Shown piece after piece: positions 1 through 8,163 of a stretch of 64,000 nucleotides of DNA. The first letter of the stretch is position 1, and each line of letters begins with the position of its first letter. The stretch lies in assembly GCF_000406165.1 (NCBI RefSeq), contig NZ_CM001977.1, positions 2,178,124 to 2,242,123 on the forward strand. Direction: 5' to 3'. The notes beneath the pieces are model-generated. The model had not been told where the DNA came from. It searched no databases and saw nothing but the letters and a program-made list of their open reading frames with translations. Position numbers and translations under genes: made by a program. Source of the DNA: Dickeya zeae NCPPB 2538 (GTDB taxonomy: Bacteria; Pseudomonadota; Gammaproteobacteria; Enterobacterales; Enterobacteriaceae).

Positions 1-361
1 CTGAATAACGGCTTACCACGACATCAAAACTACCATCGGCAAATGGCAATGACTCCGCTACCGCCTGCTCAGTCCTGATATTTGCCAGCCCTTTTTCCTG
101 TGCAGCACTGGCAACGACATCCAACATCCGAGGCGACAAATCGCATGCCACCACGTTTTCGACCAGACTGGCAATGGTAAAGCTGACATGGCCGGCACCA
201 CAGCCTAAATCCAACACACGGGTATGGTGGTTGCCCTGTAGACGCTGGGCCAACTGGGCAAGGTCTTCGCCTTGAGCGTGAACGGCGCTGTTAAGATAGG
301 CGTTAGCCTGCTCACCAAACTGTTGTTCGACGGACTGCTGGTGACTTTTGCTGCTTTCCAT
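1..361 (-). CDS. Class I SAM-dependent methyltransferase, YafE-like (3' end outside window)
   Basis: This is the N-terminal part of a methyltransferase; the gene runs off the left edge. About 120 residues are visible, starting MESSKSHQQSVEQQFGEQAN. A glycine-rich SAM-binding motif I (VLDLGCGAGH) lies near residues 47-56, followed by an acidic motif II (VVACDLSPRML) and a post-motif segment (ESLPFADGSFDVVVSRY) typical of the UbiE/YafE group. Substrate is unknown; the E. coli YafE group is itself poorly characterised. The start is the ATG at 359-361, preceded by a GGAACAG stretch that is only a weak ribosome-binding site. Confidence 0.8.
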   Translation of the reverse strand, partial: MESSKSHQQSVEQQFGEQANAYLNSAVHAQGEDLAQLAQRLQGNHHTRVLDLGCGAGHVSFTIASLVENVVACDLSPRMLDVVASAAQEKGLANIRTEQAVAESLPFADGSFDVVVSRYS

Positions 362-716
362 ACCTGTTCCTTACCCGTGTTATTGATACCCAGACTCATC
401 ATTACCTCAAAAACTACTATAGAGCCAGTCAATAATCGATAACAAACCTGTGTGGATTAGCCTGCGGCCCGGCTCGACAGAATATCTGCAACATAGTGCA
501 ACGCGGTATCCTGAGTACGAGTGGCACCGAAAAGATCAACACTGACATAGAGATAGCCATGACGTTGAGGTATGCTGATTTTCATTATGATGTTACAGGC
601 AAGATCTTCGTGATAACGTGGCAAGCACCGTGTTGGGTTCAAGTTGGGCTCAAACGCTGTCAAAAGCGGAAGATTGCAGCCAGGCATTGCAGTCAGAAAT
701 AACAGAGGAAAAACGC
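362..716. other. Intergenic region, no gene supported
   Basis: This gap separates the leftward methyltransferase gene from rightward ydfG, so it should hold both promoters. Short open frames exist on both strands, but none has a convincing ribosome-binding site or a recognisable product. I see no strong promoter, repeat or hairpin. Confidence 0.4.
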
Positions 717-1466
717 ATGATTATTTTGGTTACCGGTGCAACGGCGGGCTTTGGTGAGGCAATTACCCGGCGTTTTATCAAAGAAGGCCATCAGGTTATC
801 GCCACAGGGCGCCGCCAGGAACGTCTTGATGCGCTGAAAGCTGAATATGGCGATGCGCTTTTCACGCTTCGTCTTGATGTTCGCGATCGACAAGCCATTG
901 AGCAGGCTATCGCTACGTTACCTGCCGAATGGCGCAATATTGATGTGCTGGTCAACAATGCCGGTCTGGCTTTGGGGTTAGAGCCTGCGCATAAAGCCAA
1001 CGTAGATGACTGGGAAACCATGATCGATACCAATAACAAAGGGTTGGTCTTTATGACCCATGCGCTATTGCCGGAAATGGTGAAACGTAATGTAGGCCAT
1101 ATCATTAATATCGGCTCGACTGCGGGCAACTGGCCTTATCTTGGTGGGAATGTCTACGGTGCCAGCAAGGCATTCGTGCGTCAGTTCAGCTTGGGATTGC
1201 GGGCTGACCTGTCCGGCACTCGTGTGCGAGTGACCAATATTGAACCCGGTCTGGTTGGCGGCACAGAATTCTCCGCCGTACGCTTTAAAGGCGATGAAGC
1301 CAAGGTCAGCCAGACATATGACAAATCCAACCCACTGACGCCGGAAGATGTGACTGAAGCGGTGTTCTGGGTGGCGACATTACCTGCTCATGTCAATATC
1401 AACACGCTGGAAATGATGCCGGTCAGCCAGACATACGGTGGCTTGAAGGTTACCCGCGACGAGTAA
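717..1466 (+). CDS. ydfG: NADP-dependent 3-hydroxy acid dehydrogenase YdfG
   Basis: Short-chain dehydrogenase of 249 aa, the usual length of YdfG (E. coli 248). The family oxidises L-allo-threonine, L-serine and other 3-hydroxy acids and reduces malonic semialdehyde, the toxic intermediate of uracil breakdown. The cofactor-binding GATAGFG is at residues 7-13, the NNAG motif near 80, and the catalytic Ser...Tyr-X3-Lys set (IGSTAG then YGASK) near 134-151. An open frame extends upstream to 618, but the ATG at 717 follows a good AGAGGAAA ribosome-binding site and gives the conserved N-terminus MIILVTGAT. Single-gene transcription unit as far as visible. Confidence 0.95.
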   Translation: MIILVTGATAGFGEAITRRFIKEGHQVIATGRRQERLDALKAEYGDALFTLRLDVRDRQAIEQAIATLPAEWRNIDVLVNNAGLALGLEPAHKANVDDWETMIDTNNKGLVFMTHALLPEMVKRNVGHIINIGSTAGNWPYLGGNVYGASKAFVRQFSLGLRADLSGTRVRVTNIEPGLVGGTEFSAVRFKGDEAKVSQTYDKSNPLTPEDVTEAVFWVATLPAHVNINTLEMMPVSQTYGGLKVTRDE

Positions 1467-1763
1467 TTCATACCGGTAGTACCAGATAAAGTAATACCAC
1501 ATCAATAGGCTTTCGGTGTGATGCGCCAACGCCTGATGTGAACATTCAGGGACGAACGCGGAGCGGTGTATCTGCCATGCCATTCAGGCGCAGTGATACC
1601 GACTCCGCCCAGACTATACTGCAGTGAAAGCAGCGACGTACCCTGAATCTGTTAGTTCAGTTATAGTTTGTTGATGGTAGCGGATGCTATAGTCACCATG
1701 ACGCTATCTTTGGTTATGACAACCTTGCTTTCGTATTTACAGAAACTCCTGTCTGGGTGAAAC

Positions 1764-2120
1764 ATGCAGAAAAAAACACGTAATTTACTCCTTCTTCTTA
1801 CCTCATCCCTGTTTAGTCTGGGTCTTTTTTCATCAGCACAGGCTGCGCAACACATCGTGATTGATAACGGCAACAGTGCGTTATCAAAAGAAGCGGCGCG
1901 CCAGAGTAGCGAAGACTGGAATGAGACACGTACATTGCGTAATAAAGTGAACAAGCATCTTGAAAAACGCGTTGATAAAGCCGATCGGGATTTCGATAAA
2001 GCCGATATGGCAGAAGCACTTGAAGAGAAATGCAAAGCCAGTTCCAACTTCAATGCTTACTGGGAACCCAGCTCTTCGCGCTGCCTTGACCGTCGCTCTG
2101 GCCGTCCGGTAACACCCTGA
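1764..2120 (+). CDS. ynfB: DUF1283 family exported protein YnfB
   Basis: Small exported protein of 118 aa. A Sec signal peptide (KK, then LLLLLTSSLFSLGLFSSAQA) should be cut near residue 28. The mature part has the family signatures WNETRTLRNKVN and a C-terminal NAYWEPSSSRCLDRRSGRPV with a conserved cysteine. This matches UPF0482/DUF1283 (E. coli YnfB), probably periplasmic and of unknown function. ynfD follows 67 bases downstream in the same orientation, and the two may be co-transcribed. Confidence 0.9.
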   Translation: MQKKTRNLLLLLTSSLFSLGLFSSAQAAQHIVIDNGNSALSKEAARQSSEDWNETRTLRNKVNKHLEKRVDKADRDFDKADMAEALEEKCKASSNFNAYWEPSSSRCLDRRSGRPVTP

Positions 2121-2187
2121 TAGATTGATCTATACTTTATCTGCCCAGACTGGGCAGATAAACCATCAAGATGAGTGGGAGGATGCC

Positions 2188-2439
2188 ATGAAGAAAACGA
2201 TGCTGGCCGGTGCAATAGCGCTGTTACTGACACCACTTATCGCACAAGCGTCACAAGCCTCGTGTGAACAGATTCGCGATGACATCGCCCGCAAGATTAT
2301 CAACAATGGCGTACCTGAATCCGGTTTCGAGCTGGATATCGTACCTAACGATCAGGTCAGCCAGCACGGCGGCCAGGTTGTTGGTCATTGCGGCCAGGAT
2401 ACACAGAAAATCGTTTATATCCGCCTTGCGGATAATTGA
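2188..2439 (+). CDS. ynfD: DUF1161 family periplasmic protein YnfD
   Basis: Exported protein of 83 aa with a signal peptide ending ...LIAQASQA and a mature domain of about 60 residues. The pattern SCEQIRDDIARKIINNGV...F.LDIVPNDQV..., then VVGHCGQDTQKIVY, is the DUF1161 signature with two conserved cysteines that could form a disulfide. The ATG at 2188 sits just after a strong GGGAGGA ribosome-binding site, so the upstream in-frame extension to 2125 is rejected. No biochemical function is known for the family. Confidence 0.9.
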   Translation: MKKTMLAGAIALLLTPLIAQASQASCEQIRDDIARKIINNGVPESGFELDIVPNDQVSQHGGQVVGHCGQDTQKIVYIRLADN

Positions 2440-2512
2440 TAACGACGATCAGAGCGCTCACCCGGTGGGTAATAAGCGCTAGACGTAATCAATTGATGTC
2501 ATGATGCGATAT

Positions 2513-2546
2513 AAAAAAGGGGAGCGACATTCTCCCCTTTCCTCTT
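2513..2546. terminator. Bidirectional terminator between ynfD and bioD2
   Basis: A 9-bp stem (AAAGGGGAG at 2516-2524 with CTCCCCTTT at 2532-2540) has a 7-base loop, A-rich on the left and T-rich on the right. It fits a rho-independent terminator serving the convergent ynfBD and bioD2 transcripts. Confidence 0.75.
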
Positions 2547-2618
2547 TGTTATTCAAATACCCGGGGATTACCTCCACCATAGGCCGTGGATGATATAGAA
2601 CCGGGTACCCGTCGACAG

Positions 2619-3290
2619 TTAGAACGACTGGCTAATCGCGGAAAGATCAATGTACGTGGACAAATCTCGTTGTTCTGCGCGGGGCAAATACGGTAGCTCA
2701 CCCAATTGAGGAGCAGGAATTTTTTCCCGCAGCGCCTGGATGATTTCAGCATAGTTAGCCAGCCCTGGGTTAATGCGGTTGGCGACCCAGCCGACCAGCG
2801 GCAACCCATCATTAATAATCGCCTGCGCCGTCAGTAGCGCATGATTGATACAACCGAGCTTTATCCCAACCACCAAAACGACCGGTAATTGCTCCTGAAC
2901 CACCCATTCCGAATAGGTCCGCATGTCGTTCATTAAGGTACGCCAGCCACCACTGCCTTCGACGATAACCATGTCCGATAACCCGCCAAGCTGGTTCAGC
3001 CCTTCAGTCATCGCGCAGTAGTTAATCTCTTGTTCGCTGGCACTGATTTCATCTTCCTGTAACGACACAGGATTGACTTGCTGATAAGACAGTGGGATCG
3101 ACGAGGCTTCCTGCAAGATCAGCGCATCTTTGTTACGCAGCCCCTCTTCTGTTTCCTTGCAGCTCTTGGCAACAGGCTTATACCCCGTCACGGTTTTGCC
3201 CGTTTTCGTCAGCGCCTGTAATAACGCCTTCGATACGACTGTTTTTCCAACGGCAGTATCCGTTCCTGTAACAAACATACGCTTTAACAT
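2619..3290 (-). CDS. bioD2: Dethiobiotin synthase paralogue BioD2 (YnfK)
   Basis: ATP-dependent dethiobiotin synthetase family protein of 223 aa (BioD about 225), which would close the ureido ring in biotin synthesis. The Walker-type P-loop GTDTAVGKT is at residues 9-17, and VIVEGSGGW is near 110. It is not beside a bio operon but next to mlc, the E. coli ynfK position, so it is called the second BioD copy. The start is the ATG at 3288-3290, which gives the conserved MLKRMFVTGTDT; in-frame codons further upstream are not needed. Confidence 0.9.
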   Translation of the reverse strand: MLKRMFVTGTDTAVGKTVVSKALLQALTKTGKTVTGYKPVAKSCKETEEGLRNKDALILQEASSIPLSYQQVNPVSLQEDEISASEQEINYCAMTEGLNQLGGLSDMVIVEGSGGWRTLMNDMRTYSEWVVQEQLPVVLVVGIKLGCINHALLTAQAIINDGLPLVGWVANRINPGLANYAEIIQALREKIPAPQLGELPYLPRAEQRDLSTYIDLSAISQSF

Positions 3291-3436
3291 GAAAACACCA
3301 CTCCGGCAGGCCCCACCTGAAAAAATAAACCTCAAAAAACGTACTGATGAAGCCTAAAGTCTAGGGGATGGGCCTGTGGAGCGGCTTGCGTTAGCGCAAT
3401 GTTTTGTCGGTAAGCGAAGACACGACGCGATACTGA

Positions 3437-4654
3437 TTAACCCTGCATCAGTTTAATCAGTAAAGAACCGTTATAGAGCGCATCCTTGATGAGAGCGGCA
3501 CCGGGCACCGTTCCCTGATTATAAAAATGGGTCGATGTGACTTGCAAATGGTGACTATAAGCCGGTAATGCCTGACGGCGGATGCAATCAAGAATGGCAG
3601 GATACAGAATATCAGCGGCCTGATTAAGCGGAGAACCAATGAGAATTTTTTCCGGATTGAACAGGTTAACCATGATAGCGGTAATACGGCCCACGTTATT
3701 GCCAACATCAACGATAATATCTTTTGCCAGCTGATCGCCGTTCAGCGCTGCCTCACACAGCGATTCGACCGTCAACGGTGAGCCATGCAACAGTGAACTC
3801 ATTGAACCTTTCAGGCGCTGCTGGGCCAGCTCCAGCATACTTTCGATGCTGGCAACCGTTTCTAGGCACCCGTGATTACCGCAATAACAGCGCTTACCAT
3901 AAGGGTCAACCTGCGTGTGACCAATTTCCACCAGCGTTCGGCTACCGGCATGCAGTATACGCCCGCCGGTAATAATGCCGGCACCGACGTTATGATCGAT
4001 AACAATCTGGATAACGTTTTGGCAACCGCGTGATGCGCCAAACAACGCTTCTGCCATCGTCCAGGCGCAAATATCATGTTGCAGATAAACTGGCACCCCT
4101 GTGCGCTTTTCCAGCGCCGGGCCGATCGCCATTTCTTCTACGGCGTAAAACGGCATACGGTGAATGATGCCAGTGGATGAGTCCACCATACCGGGTGACG
4201 TGATGGCGATAGCGGTCAGTCGTTCCAACTGACGTTGGTGGCGGATAAAAAACTGATCGATGTCCGTCAGAATGCGTTCCAGTAGTGGCTGGGGATGTTC
4301 ACTCGGTAAATCAACCTTGTCCTCCACCACCAGATGGCCGCTCAAATCACGCAGGGCCAACGTCATCACCTGGTTGCTGATTCGTACCGATAGGTAGTGC
4401 CAGGCTTCGGTATCCAACACCAGGCCGATTGCCGGCCGCCCACGGCTTCCCATTTCCTGGTACTCGGTTTCCCGTACCAGATGCGCTTCCATCAATTCGC
4501 GCACGATTTTGGTAATACTAGCGGGAGCAAGCTGGGCCTGTTTTGACAACTCAATGCGGGAGATGGGGCCATGTTCATCGATCAGTCGATAAACGCCACC
4601 TGCATTCATCTGTTTGATCTGATCGATGTGTCCCGGCTGACCACTGACAATCAC
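3437..4654 (-). CDS. mlc: Glucose-responsive transcriptional repressor Mlc (DgsA)
   Basis: ROK-family repressor of 405 aa (E. coli 406). Mlc represses ptsG, manXYZ, ptsHI and malT, and is released when unphosphorylated EIICB-Glc captures it at the membrane. The N-terminal winged helix-turn-helix lies at about residues 20-75 (GPISRIELSKQAQLAPASITKIVREL). The ROK sugar-kinase fold follows, with the zinc site GHTQVDPYGK and CYCGNHGC near 247-264 and the C-terminal helix NGSLLIKLMQG. The start is GTG at 4652-4654. Divergent from nothing; ynfL lies upstream on the same strand about 115 bases away. Confidence 0.97.
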   Translation of the reverse strand: MIVSGQPGHIDQIKQMNAGGVYRLIDEHGPISRIELSKQAQLAPASITKIVRELMEAHLVRETEYQEMGSRGRPAIGLVLDTEAWHYLSVRISNQVMTLALRDLSGHLVVEDKVDLPSEHPQPLLERILTDIDQFFIRHQRQLERLTAIAITSPGMVDSSTGIIHRMPFYAVEEMAIGPALEKRTGVPVYLQHDICAWTMAEALFGASRGCQNVIQIVIDHNVGAGIITGGRILHAGSRTLVEIGHTQVDPYGKRCYCGNHGCLETVASIESMLELAQQRLKGSMSSLLHGSPLTVESLCEAALNGDQLAKDIIVDVGNNVGRITAIMVNLFNPEKILIGSPLNQAADILYPAILDCIRRQALPAYSHHLQVTSTHFYNQGTVPGAALIKDALYNGSLLIKLMQG

Positions 4655-4770
4655 GGTAAAGCGGCTCCTGCAATTAGGCGTAATGGGTATTTTTTACGCT
4701 GTAAAATAAAAAACTGAGGCTATGGTGGAGCTTTTGTAAATAGCCGTCAAATATTTGATTCGATATGTGA

Positions 4771-5685
4771 TTAACCGCACATATTTTTGAGGGTATTACC
4801 CAACATTAGCGTGATTAACGTCTGGGCGGCGGTGTTCAGCGGGCGATGCTGGTGGGTTACTAACCACATTTCACTGATAGCGTCTTTTTCCTGCAACGAC
4901 AGGTATTTTACGCCATCTATCCGGATACGACGGAATGACGCTGGCAACAAGGAAACCCCTAACCCGGATGAGACCAGACCGATAATCGTCATCGCCTCGC
5001 CGACTTCCTGCGTAATGTACGGTGTAATGCCGTATCTTTTGAGCAAATTCAGGACTTCATCGTACAGCGCCGTTCCCACCTCACGGGCAAAAAACACGAA
5101 GGGTTCATTGGCTAACTGCTGGATACTGATATGCCCGCCGGGAACAGAAGCCAGCGGGTGTTCCTCATGCACAACCGCCACCATTGGCTCATGCAGTAGT
5201 AGCTGATGACGCAGCATATCCGGCAATGGGTTGTTACGCATGACGCCCAGATCCAGCTTACCGTCAAGCAACGGTGCAATCTGTTGCTTAGTGTTGATCT
5301 CCATCATCTGGATATGTACTTCAGGATAGCTCTGGCGAAACTGCAACAGACTACGCGAAACCTGTTTAACAAACGGAGCTGATGAGGTGAAACCGATATT
5401 AAGCTCCCCTATTTCACCGCGCTGAATGCGGGCCGCTCGCTCTGCCGCCTGATTGACCTGGCTGATGATGGCCCAGGCCTCTTTCAGAAATAATTCGCCC
5501 GCCTGTGTCAGGCGTACATTACGGTTATTTCGCTCCAACAGTTGAGCGCCGATTTGCTCTTCCAGAGCCTGAATCTGCTGGCTGAGCGGTGGCTGAGAAA
5601 TATGCAATCTTTCCGCTGCCCGCCCAAAATGCAGCTCTTCGGCGACGGCAATGAAGTAGCGTAAATGCCTGAGCTCAATATTCAT
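4771..5685 (-). CDS. ynfL: LysR-family transcriptional regulator YnfL
   Basis: LysR-type regulator of 304 aa. The N-terminal winged HTH is at about residues 1-60 (MNIELRHLRYFIAVAEELHFGRAAERLHISQPPLSQQI...), followed by the periplasmic-binding-protein-like effector domain with GFTSSAPF near 100 and the motif VGEAMTIIGLVSSGLGVSLLPASF near 240. It is divergent from the MFS transporter gene ynfM with 110 bases between, the classic arrangement for a LysR protein controlling its neighbour. The effector is unknown. Confidence 0.93.
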   Translation of the reverse strand: MNIELRHLRYFIAVAEELHFGRAAERLHISQPPLSQQIQALEEQIGAQLLERNNRNVRLTQAGELFLKEAWAIISQVNQAAERAARIQRGEIGELNIGFTSSAPFVKQVSRSLLQFRQSYPEVHIQMMEINTKQQIAPLLDGKLDLGVMRNNPLPDMLRHQLLLHEPMVAVVHEEHPLASVPGGHISIQQLANEPFVFFAREVGTALYDEVLNLLKRYGITPYITQEVGEAMTIIGLVSSGLGVSLLPASFRRIRIDGVKYLSLQEKDAISEMWLVTHQHRPLNTAAQTLITLMLGNTLKNMCG

Positions 5686-5795
5686 ATTTATAAAATATCA
5701 TTATTAACAATTAATATATTATACAAAACAATCGAGCTAATTCTATGATTTACCCACTGATGTTTTTGCCGTATTTTTCCGGATAAGGATTGATT
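5686..5795. promoter_or_regulatory. Shared AT-rich control region of ynfL and ynfM
   Basis: This short divergent intergenic stretch is very AT-rich near 5690-5730 and contains a T-N11-A-like ATTAACAATTAATA area that could be the LysR-type operator. The assignment rests on gene arrangement; the exact operator and promoters cannot be fixed by eye. Confidence 0.4.
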
Positions 5796-7067
5796 TTGAG
5801 TACCCCCATGTCTGCACAGAGAATGTCCGTTTCTGTCACTGACGATATCCAACCTCAACGCGACACCCGCGTTCCTGTTTACAAAAATCCATTTATCAGC
5901 CGAGGTACGCCGTCGTTCATTCGCGTTACGCTCGCCTTGTTTTCTGCCGGTCTGGCGACCTTTGCCCTGTTGTACTGCGTACAGCCGATATTGCCGATAT
6001 TGTCGCAGGCTTTTGGCGTATCTCCGGCCACCAGCAGCCTGTCGCTTTCCGTTTCCACGATGACGATGGCTGTCGGATTGTTATTTACCGGCCCGCTATC
6101 AGACACCATTGGTCGTAAAAATGTCATGGTGGTATCGCTACTACTGGCGTCGGTATTTACCCTGATAGGTTGCATGATGACCAACTGGGTCGGCCTGTTG
6201 GTGATGCGCGCTCTGGTTGGCTTATCGCTCAGCGGTGTGGGCGCGGTAGCCATGACCTACCTGAGTGAAGAAATCCATCCCAGTGTGGTGGCATTTTCTA
6301 TGGGGTTGTATATTAGCGGTAACTCAATTGGCGGGATGAGCGGCCGTCTGTTAACCGGGGTCATTGCTGATTTTTTCGGCTGGCGTGTATCCATCACCTG
6401 TATTGGCATCGTCGCGTTACTGGCCTCATTGACGTTTTGGCGGATATTGCCTGATTCTCATCACTTTCGTGCCGGTTCGCTGCGCCCCAAAACACTGTGG
6501 ATCAATACCCGTTTACACTGGCGTGATGCTGGTCTACCGTTGTTATTTGCCGAAGGGTTCCTGCTGATGGGCTCCTTTGTGACGCTGTTCAACTATATTG
6601 GCTATCGCTTGCTGGATGCCCCTTACAACCTGAGTCAAACGGTGGTGGGTTTGCTGTCGGTGGTCTTCCTCACCGGTAGCTACGCATCACCACGCGCCGG
6701 GGCGATGATTGCTCGTTTCGGCCGGGGACCGGTATTGGTCGGCAGTATTATGCTGATGTTATCAGGCCTTCTATTGACCCTGTTCAGTTCGCTGCTGATG
6801 ATGTTTTTGGGGATGATGCTCTTTGCCGCCGGGTTCTTTGCCGCCCACTCGGTTGCCAGTAGTTGGATTGGTTTGCGTGCATTGCGTGCGAAAGGTCAGG
6901 CTTCGTCGCAGTATCTATTCTGTTATTATCTGGGGTCGAGCCTCGCGGGTACTTCAGGTGGTTTCTTTTGGTATCACTATGGTTGGACGGGGTTGGTGCT
7001 GTTTCTGTCATGCTTGCTGACGCTGGCTATCGGTTTAGGATTCAAGCTGAAATCCCTGAAAAATTGA
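5796..7067 (+). CDS. ynfM: MFS transporter YnfM
   Basis: Major facilitator superfamily transporter of about 423 aa with 12 predicted membrane segments, inner membrane. The first helix is near residue 40 (ALFSAGLATFALLYCVQPILP), and the MFS loop signature GPLSDTIGRKNVMV is near 103. It closely resembles E. coli YnfM (arabinose/drug efflux-like group); the substrate is unproven. No ATG is well placed. TTG at 5796 lies 6 bases after the AAGGA ribosome-binding site; TTG at 5790 overlaps that site and ATG at 5808 is too far. It is probably regulated by YnfL. Confidence 0.92.
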   Translation: MSTPMSAQRMSVSVTDDIQPQRDTRVPVYKNPFISRGTPSFIRVTLALFSAGLATFALLYCVQPILPILSQAFGVSPATSSLSLSVSTMTMAVGLLFTGPLSDTIGRKNVMVVSLLLASVFTLIGCMMTNWVGLLVMRALVGLSLSGVGAVAMTYLSEEIHPSVVAFSMGLYISGNSIGGMSGRLLTGVIADFFGWRVSITCIGIVALLASLTFWRILPDSHHFRAGSLRPKTLWINTRLHWRDAGLPLLFAEGFLLMGSFVTLFNYIGYRLLDAPYNLSQTVVGLLSVVFLTGSYASPRAGAMIARFGRGPVLVGSIMLMLSGLLLTLFSSLLMMFLGMMLFAAGFFAAHSVASSWIGLRALRAKGQASSQYLFCYYLGSSLAGTSGGFFWYHYGWTGLVLFLSCLLTLAIGLGFKLKSLKN

Positions 7068-7169
7068 TTCAACGGTGACTTATCTCCCCCCTTCTACCCA
7101 CCGGTGCTGAAAATTCAGAATCGGTGGGTACTCTGCTTTTTCGTACTACCAAGCTGATAAAAAGATGCG

Positions 7170-7197
7170 TTGCTGAACTGGGCGTTTGGGATATAAT
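7170..7197 (+). promoter_or_regulatory. Predicted sigma-70 promoter of tus
   Basis: TTGCTG at 7170-7175 and a perfect TATAAT at 7192-7197 are separated by 16 bases. Transcription would start inside or at the edge of the adjacent Ter site, so bound Tus should block its own promoter, as known in E. coli. Confidence 0.65.
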
Positions 7198-7220
7198 AAA
7201 TAGTATGTTGTAACTAATTT
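7198..7220 (+). promoter_or_regulatory. Ter replication-arrest site (TerB-like)
   Basis: The core TAGTATGTTGTAACTAAT at 7201-7218 matches the enterobacterial Ter consensus (GNATGTTGTAACTA) without mismatch and resembles E. coli TerB. It lies just before tus, as TerB does in E. coli. The conserved G at the left end of the core (7203) marks the non-permissive face by analogy with TerB. A fork moving left to right in this window should therefore be arrested, while one moving right to left should pass. Confidence 0.92.
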
Positions 7221-7233
7221 GATGTTGATAATT

Positions 7234-8160
7234 ATGCCTGCCTACGACCTGATTGAACGGATGAACCACTGCTTTACCTCACTGGAAGCGCATCTGGCTG
7301 AAATGCATCAATTGTTTCTCGCCTTTCAATTTACCGGCGGGCGCTTGTTTACCCTTCCTTCGGTAGAAAAAGGTACAGAGCATGACCCGGTAACGCATAT
7401 TCAGGTTACGCCCGTCACTGGTATAGAAGCCCGAGATATCGGTTTGCAGCATTTTCGGCATTTATTCATTCACCACTACGCTGAAACTATCAGTAGCAAA
7501 GCAGCCATCCGCCTGCCCGGCGTACTGTGTTTTCGGGTTAATAACGCTGAATCACGACAGGCTCGTCAGTTAGTGACGAACATAAACGCCCGGAAAAAGG
7601 AACTGGAGCAGATCATCACCGTGGAGTCTGGACTGGAACCCGAACAGCGCTTCGATTTTGTCCATGCCCACCTCAAAGGGCTGATAACACTGAGCGCCTA
7701 TCGCACCATTACCCTGCTGCTTGATCCGGCCTCGGTGAGATTTGGCTGGGCGAACAAGAACATCATCAACAACATTACCCGTGATACGTTACTGGAAAAA
7801 CTGGAGAAAAGTCTGCAGGCAGGACGCAGCCAGGCCCCTTACAGCAAGGAGCAATGGGCATCGTTGCTGGAGCAGGAAATCCGAGATGTGAAGCGCCTGC
7901 CGGAACAGGCGTTGCTAAAAATCAAGCGGCCCGTGAAAGTTCAGCCGATTGCACGGGTCTGGTATCAGGAACAGCAGAAGCAAGTACAGCATCCCTGCCC
8001 GTCACCGCTGCTGGTGTTGTGTCATCAGGATACGATGCCGGTGATGGGAGACCTCAATGACTACGATGCTGACAACATTCAGCATCGCCATCGACCCAAA
8101 GCCAAGCCGTTGCGGTTACTGATCCCGCGCTTGCATCTGTATACCGATGACGGTGCCTGA
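7234..8160 (+). CDS. tus: DNA replication terminus site-binding protein Tus
   Basis: Tus, 308 aa (E. coli 309), binds Ter sites as a monomer and blocks the DnaB helicase in one direction. Conserved stretches are SSKAAVRLPGVLC-like near 92-102, VTVESGLEP near 138, LRFGWANK-like (VRFGWANKN) near 173, and the C-terminal DNA-binding strands KIKRPVKVQPIARVWYQ and NYDADNVQHR-like (DYDADNIQHRHRPKAKPLRLLIPRLHLY). The ATG at 7234 gives MPAYDLIERMN, aligning with the known N-terminus; TTG at 7219 and ATG at 7222 lie inside or next to Ter. It converges with fumC, with only 3 bases between stop codons. Confidence 0.97.
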   Translation: MPAYDLIERMNHCFTSLEAHLAEMHQLFLAFQFTGGRLFTLPSVEKGTEHDPVTHIQVTPVTGIEARDIGLQHFRHLFIHHYAETISSKAAIRLPGVLCFRVNNAESRQARQLVTNINARKKELEQIITVESGLEPEQRFDFVHAHLKGLITLSAYRTITLLLDPASVRFGWANKNIINNITRDTLLEKLEKSLQAGRSQAPYSKEQWASLLEQEIRDVKRLPEQALLKIKRPVKVQPIARVWYQEQQKQVQHPCPSPLLVLCHQDTMPVMGDLNDYDADNIQHRHRPKAKPLRLLIPRLHLYTDDGA

Positions 8161-8163
8161 GTA

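Noticed and set aside
618..716. Extended N-terminus of YdfG
   Set aside because: The extra residues are not in the family and the strong ribosome-binding site lies before ATG 717.
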